Assembly (NCBI RefSeq): GCF_016651435.1
Contig: NZ_JAEPRJ010000001.1
Span: 1,860,001-1,924,000 of the forward strand
Source: Catonella massiliensis
GTDB taxonomy: Bacteria; Bacillota; Clostridia; Lachnospirales; Lachnospiraceae
Length of the DNA: 64,000 nucleotides
Reading direction: 5' to 3'
Numbering within the stretch: position 1 is the first letter of the stretch; the number at the start of each line of letters is the position of its first letter. The notes under the pieces were generated by a model that was given only the letters and a program-made list of their open reading frames with translations, was not told where the DNA came from and did no database searches. The translations under genes were made by a program, and so were the position numbers. This document shows positions 42,409 to 50,331 of the stretch, piece by piece.

Positions 42409-43887
42409 TTAAGTTCTAACCTCTATAACAGGGCTTCCTTTTCCTTCGATATAGTCCCTTGTTATAGTAACCTTGCCTATATTGTTGTCCTTTGGTATTT
42501 CATACATAATGTCAAGCATAAACTCTTCTATAATGGCTCTAAGCGCTCTTGCTCCTGTCTTTCTCTCAAGCGCCCTCTCAGCTATAATCTCTTTGGCATC
42601 TTCAGAAAATTCAAGCTTAACCTCATCCAGTTCAAGAAGTTTTTCATACTGCTTAAGTATAGCATTCTTTGGTTCTGACAGCACTCTGATAAGCATGTCC
42701 TTATTCAGCTCATCTACGGCAAATACAATAGGAAGCCTTCCAAGGAACTCAGGTATCATACCATACTTCCTTAGGTCATCCGTAGTCACCTTGCTTAAGA
42801 TATTTTCCTCTTTGTCATACTTATCCTTTAGGTCAGCCTTAAAGCCTATGGCCGCCTGCTTATTTAACCTTGCCTTTACTATATCGCTAAGATCGGGAAA
42901 GGCTCCACCGCAAATAAAAAGTATATTTCTTGTATTGATTGTTGCCATAGGAACCATTGCATTTTTACTTGTTGCGCCCACAGGTATCTCTACCTCAGAG
43001 CCCTCAAGGAGCTTTAATAGTCCCTGCTGTACGGCTTCTCCACTTACATCCCTGCTGTGAGTATTCTTTTTCTTAGCTATCTTATCTATCTCATCGATAA
43101 ACACGATTCCATGCTCTGCAGCCTCCACATCATTGTCAGCATCAGCAAGAAGCTTACTTAGTACGCTCTCCACATCATCTCCGATGTAGCCTGCTTCCGT
43201 AAGAGTAGTAGCATCAGTTATTGCTATAGGTACCTGAAGAAGTCTTGCAAGATTCCTTACTAGGTAGGTCTTACCACTTCCGGTTGGTCCTATCATAAGC
43301 ATATTGGACTTCTCTATCTCAATATCTTCTTCTTTTCTGTTCTTCTCCGCAGCTACTCTCTTATAGTGGTTGTATACTGCAACTGATATCTGCTTTTTTG
43401 CAAGCTCCTGTCCTATAACATATTCATCAAGCTTTTCCTTGATAATATGAGGAGCAGGGATATTGTTAAAGTCAATTTCTGCCTTAGGCTTCTTTTTCTT
43501 AGGTTTCTTTTTTAGATTGCTCTGTCCGCCAAACATATCGGGCATGAAACCAAAGCTAAACACAGGAGGACTTTGCTTTCCATCGTCCTTCTTATCTCCA
43601 TCCTGTCCTTCTACAGGTTTGTCACCATCATTGTCAGCAGTAGCAACAACACCATCCTTATTGTACCCATTATTATTTACATCAGCACCATTACCGCCAT
43701 TTACCCCGCTAAACATATCCGGAGTAAAGCCATTCATATTAAAATAATCCGCCATAGGATATGAGTTAAACGCATTGATTGTCTTTTGGAGGCAGTCGTT
43801 GCATATAGTTATATTGGGTGGCAGGTGCAGCAGCTTTCCTGCTTTGCTTTCAGGTCTTCTGCACATATAACAAATTTCTTCTGTCAT
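42409..43887 (-). CDS. clpX: ATP-dependent Clp protease ATP-binding subunit ClpX
   Basis: A 492-residue protein, about 70 longer than typical ClpX. The zinc-binding domain has Cys6, Cys9, Cys29 and Cys32. A long low-complexity linker (about 50-165) is rich in Asn, Gly, Asp and Lys, with GF-PDMF occurring twice. The AAA+ domain has GPTGSGKT (about 200), pore-type GYIGDD, FIDEIDKIAKK and sensor-2 GARALRAIIEEFM. It unfolds substrates for ClpP. clpP and tig are not adjacent, unlike the common order, and the linker insertion is unusual. It has its own promoter at 43959-43987. Confidence 0.93.
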   Translation of the reverse strand: MTEEICYMCRRPESKAGKLLHLPPNITICNDCLQKTINAFNSYPMADYFNMNGFTPDMFSGVNGGNGADVNNNGYNKDGVVATADNDGDKPVEGQDGDKKDDGKQSPPVFSFGFMPDMFGGQSNLKKKPKKKKPKAEIDFNNIPAPHIIKEKLDEYVIGQELAKKQISVAVYNHYKRVAAEKNRKEEDIEIEKSNMLMIGPTGSGKTYLVRNLARLLQVPIAITDATTLTEAGYIGDDVESVLSKLLADADNDVEAAEHGIVFIDEIDKIAKKKNTHSRDVSGEAVQQGLLKLLEGSEVEIPVGATSKNAMVPMATINTRNILFICGGAFPDLSDIVKARLNKQAAIGFKADLKDKYDKEENILSKVTTDDLRKYGMIPEFLGRLPIVFAVDELNKDMLIRVLSEPKNAILKQYEKLLELDEVKLEFSEDAKEIIAERALERKTGARALRAIIEEFMLDIMYEIPKDNNIGKVTITRDYIEGKGSPVIEVRT

Positions 43888-43958
43888 CTTTTATCCTTTT
43901 CTATCATTACTAAATATGGGTATCAAGCTACCCTATACCCACTAAATCCAATGCTTAT

Positions 43959-43987
43959 AGTATAACTCTTTGAAATACATATTTCAA
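43959..43987 (-). promoter_or_regulatory. clpX promoter
   Basis: On the minus strand, TTGAAA (43982-43987), a 17-bp spacer and TATACT (43959-43964), about 70 bp upstream of clpX. Confidence 0.6.
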
Positions 43988-44003
43988 TAGTATGTTATAA
44001 GAT

Positions 44004-44074
44004 GATGCGGTTGTCAAAAGTATTTGACAACCATTGATACAGGATTGCCACAACTACGCTTTTCGCAGTCCTTG
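44004..44074. repeat. Dispersed palindromic repeat, copy 6
   Basis: GATGCGGTTGTCAAAAGTATT, then TGACAACCATTGATACAGGATTGCC: an inverted repeat (GGTTGTCAAA/TTTGACAACC) plus the shared tail. Compensating changes keep the stem: both arms have changed GGTGTC to GTTGTC. It continues into an AC-rich CGC/GCG hairpin. Confidence 0.7.
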
Positions 44075-44084
44075 TAAAAAAAGA

Positions 44085-44101
44085 GATGCAGCTACTGCAT
44101 C
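44085..44101 (-). terminator. Terminator overlapping the stop of the Xre gene
   Basis: GATGCAG (44085-44091), CTA, CTGCATC (44095-44101): on the minus strand the stem is followed by TCTTTTTTT. The gene's TAG stop is the hairpin loop, so translation termination and transcription termination are superimposed. Confidence 0.75.
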
Positions 44102-44388
44102 CCTTCATCCTCATCTGTTTCTTCGGTTTCATCACCATCAGGCACATAGGCGACAATGTCACCTATTTCACAATCAAGCAGCTTACACAATTTGTTTATA
44201 GTTGCGGTGGTAATATGCCCGCCTTTTCTTATGTGGTTAAGCTGCGAATTACTTACGCCATGCTGCATAATCAATTTGTACTGCGAAATCCCTCTCTCCT
44301 TTAAAACCTTCCAAAACCCATCATAACTAATAATAATAATCACCTCTTCTAACTTATTATCAGGTTTCAAAGTTACTAATATCCTCAT
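44092..44388 (-). CDS. Xre/Cro-type helix-turn-helix regulator
   Basis: The open frame is 98 codons. The core (YDGFWKVLKERGISQYKLIM, then NSQLNHIRKGG and INKLCKLLDCEIGDIVAYVP) is a Cro/CI-type HTH of the HTH_26 kind, followed by an acidic tail (DGDETEETDEDEG). The 5' end is uncertain. The ATG at 44388 has no ribosome binding site. The family normally begins M-I-S-Y, and a GAGGTG lies six bases before an ATT codon at 44334 that occupies the position of that Met. A GTG at 44343 is another option. It is a probable autoregulated small repressor; targets unknown. Confidence 0.75.
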   Translation of the reverse strand: MRILVTLKPDNKLEEVIIIISYDGFWKVLKERGISQYKLIMQHGVSNSQLNHIRKGGHITTATINKLCKLLDCEIGDIVAYVPDGDETEETDEDEGMQ

Positions 44389-44428
44389 TATTCAAGTCTA
44401 AATTCATCAATGAGGTAAGATGATTTCT

Positions 44429-45778
44429 CTAGTCAAAACAGCTCTTGATTATTTCTATTACTACCTCCTGCTCCTTAGGTCTCATCTTGATGTCACTAGG
44501 CAGACATAGTCCTCTGTCAAATATATCCGAGCCTATATCCGTAAAGCCAGCTCCAAGTTCTCTTATGCTTCCTTTATCTGTAATAAAATCCCTGCCTCTA
44601 AAATAAGGCTGCAAATGCATAGGCTTCCATATAGGGCGGCTCTCTACATTGTAAGCGGCAAGCACATCCCTAATCTCCTCAGGTGAGGACTTGCCCGACT
44701 CTTTTAGATAAAGCTTGTCCTTAAAGTCCACTTCCTTGTACTTTTCTTTCTTCCTAAGCTCTATAGGGCTTAAGGCTTCATCTAAAAAGCCTGCTTCCCT
44801 TACAGCAAAAGAATTGGTTCCTCCGCTCCTGTCTCCCGCATAATTCGGTCTAAATCTGCTCCTGTCCTGAGGTGCCATTGCATCTTCATCTATAATGAGA
44901 CAGGACAGCCAATAATTAGGCTCCGCTTCATCAAGTACCGGATTCATCTTCACAGGCAGATTCTTTAAGCCTTCTTTGTATAGCTCATAAATCTCTTTTT
45001 TTCTCTCCCTGTGCTCATCCAAATGAAGCAGCTGACCCCTGCCGATACCGGCAAGAATGTTTGACAGCCTGTAATTATAGCCAAGCTCCTCGTGCTGGTA
45101 CCAAGGATAGGGTTCCCTGGCCTGGGTAGCTAAGAACTTCGCCTTATCTATAGATGCCGCATCCTCAGAAATAAGCATTCCTCCACCTGAAGTGGTTATT
45201 ATCTTGTTTCCGTTGAAGCTTATTACGTTGTAATGTCCAAATGTGCCGGTCTTTCTTCCCTTGTACGACGCTCCGAATGACTCTGCCGCATCTTCTACAA
45301 GAACGGCGCCGTGTTCATTGCAGATAGCTCTGATTTCATCAAGCTTTGCAGGCATCCCGTAGAGGTTAACCACTACTACGCACTTTGTATCAGGATATTT
45401 CTCAAAAGCCTTTCTAAGCGCCACAGGGCTCATATTCCAGCTTTCTATATCACTATCTATAAATACCTGTTCTCCCTTTTCATAAGATACAGGATTTACC
45501 GTAGCGTCAAAGGTTAAATCCGAGCAGAACACCCTGTCACCTTCGCCTACACCCGCAAGCTTATATGCAAGATGCAGTGCCGAGGTCCCGGATGCAAGTC
45601 CTGCGGCGTGAAGGTCTCCTCCCAGGTATCTACAGACTCCGTTTTCAAGTTCGTCAAGGTTTTTACCTATGGTTGTGACCCAGTTTGTGTCAAAAGCCTC
45701 TTTTACAAAAGCCTGCTCCTCACCGTGCATGGTTGGAGATGACAGCCATATCCTATTGTCAAATTTCTTAAGTTCCAT
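44429..45778 (-). CDS. DegT/DnrJ/EryC1/StrS-family PLP aminotransferase
   Basis: A 449-residue protein of the sugar-aminotransferase fold. It has GLASGTSALHLAYKLAG, VNLYGMPAKLDEI, Asp163 in VEDAAES (pyridine nitrogen) and Lys192 in FNGNKIITTSGGG (PLP Schiff base), then GYNYRLSNILAGIG. Members transfer an amino group to a nucleotide-linked keto-sugar for surface glycans or glycoprotein modification. No dehydratase, epimerase or glycosyltransferase is adjacent, so the sugar is unknown. An insert near 300-370 is longer than in many relatives. Confidence 0.92.
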   Translation of the reverse strand: MELKKFDNRIWLSSPTMHGEEQAFVKEAFDTNWVTTIGKNLDELENGVCRYLGGDLHAAGLASGTSALHLAYKLAGVGEGDRVFCSDLTFDATVNPVSYEKGEQVFIDSDIESWNMSPVALRKAFEKYPDTKCVVVVNLYGMPAKLDEIRAICNEHGAVLVEDAAESFGASYKGRKTGTFGHYNVISFNGNKIITTSGGGMLISEDAASIDKAKFLATQAREPYPWYQHEELGYNYRLSNILAGIGRGQLLHLDEHRERKKEIYELYKEGLKNLPVKMNPVLDEAEPNYWLSCLIIDEDAMAPQDRSRFRPNYAGDRSGGTNSFAVREAGFLDEALSPIELRKKEKYKEVDFKDKLYLKESGKSSPEEIRDVLAAYNVESRPIWKPMHLQPYFRGRDFITDKGSIRELGAGFTDIGSDIFDRGLCLPSDIKMRPKEQEVVIEIIKSCFD

Positions 45779-45811
45779 CTTGCACCTCCAAGCCTCCGAA
45801 CATTATTAATA

Positions 45812-45840
45812 AATATACACTGAAACCCTTAAATATTCAA
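45812..45840 (-). promoter_or_regulatory. Promoter of the DegT aminotransferase gene
   Basis: On the minus strand, TTGAAT (45835-45840), a 17-bp spacer and TATATT (45812-45817). The rest of the 269-bp divergent gap to aguA is AT-rich; TACAAT at 46009-46014 is a possible aguA -10 box without a good -35. Confidence 0.5.
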
Positions 45841-46047
45841 GTATCCCTTTAATTTTCATATAAAAACTTTTTTAAAAATCACAATATACATATTCTTATT
45901 GTTACTTTTTAAGCGTATAATTTTTAAAATTCCACAAAATCACATCACAAAAATAACCCGTTTATTTTATTTTTTTTAATTATACTGGTAATAATTATCC
46001 GTAAATGGTACAATAATCCCGAAATTAGATTTAACCAAGGAGATATT

Positions 46048-47184
46048 ATGATACTATCAACTACTCCGTCTTCAGACGGATTTTATATGCCTGGTGAATA
46101 CGAGCCGCATCTTGGAACTATTATGGTGTGGCCAACAAGAGCAGGAAGCTTTCCGTACAGTGGCAAAGAAGCTAAGCCTGCATTTGCAAAGATAATAAAA
46201 AATATAATCAAACACGAGAAAATGTTTTTAGTCTGTGATGAAGCGCATAGGGATGAGCTTTATGATTATTTTAGGGAAGATGACTTCGCTCCTGGCGGAA
46301 ATATCGAGGTAATAATAGCAGATACAGATGATGCCTGGGCAAGAGACACCTCTCCTACATTTGTTATAAACGATACAGAGATAAGAGGAGTTGACTGGGT
46401 ATTTAATGCCTGGGGCGGTGATGTAGACGGGCTTTTGCCTAACTATGATAATGATGATGCCCTTGCCTCCTCATTTTGCAAAAAATATAATTATGATTAC
46501 TATGACTTACATAATAAAGGCTTCGTACTGGAGGGTGGTTCCATACACTCAGACGGTGAGGGTACCATCCTTGTAACTGAGTCCTGTCTACTAAGTAATG
46601 GCAGGAATCCTAAGCTTACTAAATCAGAGATAGAAAATGTCCTTCTTACCTATCTTGGAGCAAAGAAGATAATCTGGCTTCCATACGGCATATATAATGA
46701 TGAAACCAATGAACATGTTGATAACGTCTGTGCCTTTGTAAGGCCCGGAGAAGTAGTCCTTGCCTGGACAGATGATGAAAAAGACCCACAGTATGAGATG
46801 AGCCTTGCAGACTTAAAGCTTCTTGAGAGGGAATGCGATGCCAAGGGACGTAAGTTAAGAGTTCATAAGCTTCCTATCCCTAAAAGGCCTATACTCGTTA
46901 CCAAAGAGGATATAAAAGGCTATGACTTTGAAGAAGGCGAAGCCGAAAGGAGTGTTGGCGAGAGGCTTGCCGCAAGTTATGTAAACTTCTATATTACAAA
47001 CGGAAATGTGCTTGTACCTGCCTTTGGTGATGAAAATGACGGTAAAGCAGTGGATATGCTTAAGGGGCTTTTCTCCGGACGAGACATAGTTCCAATCAAG
47101 TCAAGGTGCATACTCGTAGGCGGAGGCAACATACACTGCATTACAGGACAGGTTCCTCTTGCTAAGAACAGAAAGGATAAATAA
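46048..47184 (+). CDS. aguA: Agmatine deiminase
   Basis: A 378-residue protein of the guanidino-modifying (pentein) fold. It has [35 protein letters not shown] (substrate acids), [14 protein letters not shown] (catalytic His region), [14 protein letters not shown], and the nucleophile Cys364 in [11 protein letters not shown]. It converts agmatine to N-carbamoylputrescine and ammonia. The stop overlaps the aguB start by 1 bp (TAATG). The ribosome binding site is AAGGAGATATT. Confidence 0.97.
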   Translation: MILSTTPSSDGFYMPGEYEPHLGTIMVWPTRAGSFPYSGKEAKPAFAKIIKNIIKHEKMFLVCDEAHRDELYDYFREDDFAPGGNIEVIIADTDDAWARDTSPTFVINDTEIRGVDWVFNAWGGDVDGLLPNYDNDDALASSFCKKYNYDYYDLHNKGFVLEGGSIHSDGEGTILVTESCLLSNGRNPKLTKSEIENVLLTYLGAKKIIWLPYGIYNDETNEHVDNVCAFVRPGEVVLAWTDDEKDPQYEMSLADLKLLERECDAKGRKLRVHKLPIPKRPILVTKEDIKGYDFEEGEAERSVGERLAASYVNFYITNGNVLVPAFGDENDGKAVDMLKGLFSGRDIVPIKSRCILVGGGNIHCITGQVPLAKNRKDK

Positions 47185-48056
47185 TGAGAAAACTAACAGT
47201 GGCTGCAGTTCAGATGAGCTGCTCAGTAAATCCTGAAGAAAGCATCAAAAAGGCTGAAGACCTGGTAATGGAGGCGGTAAACAAGGGTGCTAAACTCATC
47301 CTCCTTCCTGAACTCTTTGAAAGGCAATACTTCTGTCAGGAAAGAAGATATGATTATTATGAATTTGCAAAGCCTGTCATGGAAAATGAGGCAGTAAAGC
47401 ATTTCATTGATGTAAGCAGAAAAACCGGTACAGTGCTCCCTATAAGCATATACGAAAAGGACGGCAATGTACTCTACAACACTGTAGCAATGCTTGATAG
47501 CGGTAACTTCCTTGGTATATACAGAAAAACCCATATACCTGATGACCACTTCTATCAGGAAAAATTCTATTTTACACCGGGAAACACCGGTTTTAAGGTC
47601 TTTGATACCACAGCAGGCAGGGTTGGTGTAGGAATATGCTGGGACCAGTGGTTCCCTGAAACCGCAAGAAGCCTTACCGTTAACGGAGCAGAAATCATCC
47701 TCTACCCTACTGCAATCGGCTCTGAGCCTGTGCTTAATACGGACAGCTGTGGACATTGGAGGAGAACCATGCAGGGACATTCTGCTGCCAATATCATCCC
47801 TGTGGCCGCCGCCAACAGGATAGGCACAGAAAACGTTACCCCTTGTGAGGCTAACAACAATCAGACCTCATCCCTTACCTTCTATGGTTCATCTTTTATT
47901 ACAGATATGACGGGAGAGCTGGTAGAAAGCGCCGATAGAACAAGCGAAACTGTGCTTGTACACAGCTTTGACCTGGATGAAATAAATTCCGCAAGGCTTG
48001 AATGGGGCCTTATGAGAGACAGAAGACCTGAGTGCTATGGAGATATCGTGAGATAG
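47184..48056 (+). CDS. aguB: N-carbamoylputrescine amidase
   Basis: A 290-residue nitrilase-superfamily enzyme with the Glu-Lys-Cys triad: Glu43 (LPELFE), Lys115 (YRKTHIPD) and Cys152 (GICWDQWFPE). The FERQYFCQ and GHWRRTMQGHSAANIIP segments are typical of the amidase acting after AguA. It releases putrescine, CO2 and ammonia. No polyamine transporter or spermidine synthase gene is adjacent in this window. Confidence 0.97.
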   Translation: MRKLTVAAVQMSCSVNPEESIKKAEDLVMEAVNKGAKLILLPELFERQYFCQERRYDYYEFAKPVMENEAVKHFIDVSRKTGTVLPISIYEKDGNVLYNTVAMLDSGNFLGIYRKTHIPDDHFYQEKFYFTPGNTGFKVFDTTAGRVGVGICWDQWFPETARSLTVNGAEIILYPTAIGSEPVLNTDSCGHWRRTMQGHSAANIIPVAAANRIGTENVTPCEANNNQTSSLTFYGSSFITDMTGELVESADRTSETVLVHSFDLDEINSARLEWGLMRDRRPECYGDIVR

Positions 48057-48063
48057 CAAGAAA

Positions 48064-48192
48064 GAATCCTGCTTCGCAGGATTCACCGCCTGCGGCGGGT
48101 CGCGTGAGCGACATCTACATATCCGCCGCAGTGCGATCCCTCGGAGAGATTTTTATTTGACAGGTAATTTCAGAGAAATTTCCTGTCAAATA
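48064..48192. other. GC-rich nested hairpin element after aguB
   Basis: Perfect stem 48064-48072/48076-48084 (loop TTC). TGCGGCGG (48091-48098) can pair with CCGCCGCA (48123-48130), enclosing GTCGC-GTGA-GCGAC (99-112). A further 18-bp stem with one mismatch runs 48154-48171/48175-48192. The stretch is far more GC-rich than its surroundings and has no open frame, suggesting an RNA element or mobile-repeat remnant rather than a simple terminator. Confidence 0.6.
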
Positions 48193-48197
48193 AAAAA

Positions 48198-48229
48198 AGA
48201 CCACAGAAACTATATGATTTCTGTGGTCT
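48198..48229. terminator. Bidirectional terminator between aguB and the EEP gene
   Basis: A 12-bp perfect stem AGACCACAGAAA/TTTCTGTGGTCT with an 8-base loop. It has ATATTTTTG after it on the plus strand and TTTTTTT on the minus-strand side. Confidence 0.9.
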
Positions 48230-48266
48230 ATATTTTTGTATTAACCATCAACCTTGCTTTGTAATA

Positions 48267-49340
48267 TCACTTTAACTTTATTACCATTTCCACAGGGTTG
48301 TGGTCTGAATTCTCGAAACCAAGCCCCAATGTTTTATGAGATATGACCTCCACATTTTTAGAAACAATGAACCCGTCTATTACATAAAACTGGAAATTTT
48401 TGTCATTTTTGTCATAGGCTCTGTCAAGAGAGCGGCAGGTCGGTGTGGAAGCATCCATATAGGGGCTAAAGTCATCTCTTAGCTCCTTTGTATCAAACAA
48501 ACCCGGTTTCCATACTCCTGTGGCACCTACTTCGTACTTGCCTACATCTACTCCTGAAAATGTCTGATTAAAGTCTCCTCCGGCTACTACATAGTTGCCA
48601 GCCTCATACTCTTTTTTTATAGTCTCAATAAGATACTTGTTCTGAGCCTCCCTACCGGCCCCATCATCATAGGCTTCAAGATGAAGATTGATGACAACCA
48701 GCTTCTTATCACTTCCGCTTATAGGAAGCCTTAGGGCGAGAAGGCATCTTTTGAGATTGCAGGTACTGCCAGGCCACTTAAACGGACTAGGCAGACTTAT
48801 CCTCTCCGCACTTTCAACCTTAAGCCCACTAAGCGACATAAGCCCTGCTGCCACATTCCTAAGCGGTGGAATAGGATAAGGTATAAATAAGGCCTTATGG
48901 TTATATGCAAACGAAGACAGCCTGTCCGGAAACATACCTGAAATAACATCTTCTTCATCTACATTGTAGCTGCGGTATGACTTTCTATCTACTTCCTGAA
49001 GTAAGGTAATATCAGCGCCTTCATCTCTTAATTCTTGTGTTATCTTACTTACGTTTACATTCATCTCTTCCTTAGTCTGGCTTACCACCTTTGTGCCTCC
49101 ATCCATGAAAAAGTCAGCAGTAGCACCAAGGTTGCAGTAGCCTACATTCCAGCTAAGGAGCTTAATCTCTTTAGCAAGACCTGCCTCATCAAAAGCCTGT
49201 CCCTTTAAGGAGAGCTTCTCTATGTTGCCTGGCTTGTACTCGGTAATTGTAAGTACAGCGAGCAATCCCAGTACAGCCAACATCAGAATAATTATTATAG
49301 TAAAACATACTCTAATGCAAATCTTAAGAGTTTTGCTCAT
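48267..49340 (-). CDS. Membrane-anchored endonuclease/exonuclease/phosphatase-fold protein
   Basis: A 357-residue protein with one N-terminal membrane helix (about 8-33), then an EEP domain: LLSWNVGYCN, ITLLQEVDRKS (metal Glu), VVINLHLEAYD, VAGGDFNQTF (Asp/Asn) and FENSDHNPVEM (catalytic Asp-His). The active site would face outside. EEP relatives act on nucleic acids, phosphoinositides or sphingomyelin; the substrate here is not determinable. It overlaps the DUF1836 gene by 4 bp. Confidence 0.88.
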   Translation of the reverse strand: MSKTLKICIRVCFTIIIILMLAVLGLLAVLTITEYKPGNIEKLSLKGQAFDEAGLAKEIKLLSWNVGYCNLGATADFFMDGGTKVVSQTKEEMNVNVSKITQELRDEGADITLLQEVDRKSYRSYNVDEEDVISGMFPDRLSSFAYNHKALFIPYPIPPLRNVAAGLMSLSGLKVESAERISLPSPFKWPGSTCNLKRCLLALRLPISGSDKKLVVINLHLEAYDDGAGREAQNKYLIETIKKEYEAGNYVVAGGDFNQTFSGVDVGKYEVGATGVWKPGLFDTKELRDDFSPYMDASTPTCRSLDRAYDKNDKNFQFYVIDGFIVSKNVEVISHKTLGLGFENSDHNPVEMVIKLK

Positions 49341-49978
49341 CGTCTATCCTTTTTACTTCCGTTATTTGCACCGTCCTTAAAATCTAATAATCCTCTGTCT
49401 ATCATATTTTCAACGATAGTTTTTTTAACATGCACATCAAAACAAAGCGAAGCAATGAAAGCAAAGTTGGTGAGATACCTTCTCTTCTCTTCATCTTCTT
49501 CATCCTCAAAGCTGTCCTTCGCCCTATCAAACGTCTTTAGTACCGATCTCGAAATATCGGTTGTAGCACCTTTGCAAACCTCAAAAACCTCATCATAAAT
49601 ATCACTTAACGAGACATCTTCATCCTGCTTTGAAAAGAAATTCTCGGTAAGTGGTGTAAGAATACTATTGATATCCTTTATGGACAATACATTCTTAAAA
49701 TAATAAATGAAAATCAGAAGCAGCATATGGTCCGTGCCATATTTTTTCTTATCAGGGGAAGGAAGCAGCTTGTTTTTGGTGTAGTTATTAATCATGGCCT
49801 TTGTTAGCATCTTGTCACCGTCATATCTTTTAAGCGATGCAAAATGGTCATCCATAAACTTAATAACCTGGTCCATATAAAGGTCAATCTCCGGTATATC
49901 CTCAATCTTGATATAATCTAGAGACCTTATCCTACTCGCTACTTCCTCAATGAATTCCTTCTTGTCTTTTTTGTTCAT
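49337..49978 (-). CDS. DUF1836 protein (MerR-like HTH)
   Basis: A 213-residue protein. YIKIEDIPEIDLYMDQVIKF, then KMLTKAMINNYTKNKLLPSP and YGTDHMLLLIFIYYFKNVLS match the DUF1836 family, whose N-terminal region has a MerR-type winged-helix look. It is probably a transcriptional regulator of unknown target. It is coupled to the EEP gene downstream (4-bp overlap) and 6 bp from the small membrane protein gene upstream. Confidence 0.85.
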   Translation of the reverse strand: MNKKDKKEFIEEVASRIRSLDYIKIEDIPEIDLYMDQVIKFMDDHFASLKRYDGDKMLTKAMINNYTKNKLLPSPDKKKYGTDHMLLLIFIYYFKNVLSIKDINSILTPLTENFFSKQDEDVSLSDIYDEVFEVCKGATTDISRSVLKTFDRAKDSFEDEEDEEKRRYLTNFAFIASLCFDVHVKKTIVENMIDRGLLDFKDGANNGSKKDRR

Positions 49979-49984
49979 TGCCCT

Positions 49985-50269
49985 TTAGTTAGCAGCGTTC
50001 TCCTTCTCTTCCTTTTCTGCTTCTGCTTCGTGCTCATCGAAGATTTCATCCCCATAAACATCATCAAAATCATCTTCAAAATCTACAAGCTTGTCCGGAA
50101 CAAAGAAGTAATATACTGCGTATGCTATAGCTGCGATAAGCGCTACGGCACCTACAATAACAAGAGCAACTACATAAGGGTTGTCCTTTTTTGTCTCTTC
50201 ATTCTTTGCAGGGTGAATGAGAGCATTAAGCTTCACTGTGTTTAATAGTTCTTCAATTTTCTTATCCAT
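49985..50269 (-). CDS. Small single-pass membrane protein
   Basis: A 94-residue protein with a short N-terminal helix (KKIEELLNTVKLNALI), one membrane helix (VVALVIVGAVALIAAIAYAV, about 32-55) and a strongly acidic tail (FEDDFDDVYGDEIFDEHEAE). No signal peptidase site. It is not recognised beyond resembling small clostridial membrane proteins; it lies in the same transcription unit as DUF1836. The ribosome binding site is AAAGGAGCAAT. Confidence 0.7.
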   Translation of the reverse strand: MDKKIEELLNTVKLNALIHPAKNEETKKDNPYVVALVIVGAVALIAAIAYAVYYFFVPDKLVDFEDDFDDVYGDEIFDEHEAEAEKEEKENAAN

Positions 50270-50331
50270 AATATTGCTCCTTTTCTTTATGATAATATCA
50301 GTATAGCATATTTTTTAAAATAATACTATTG

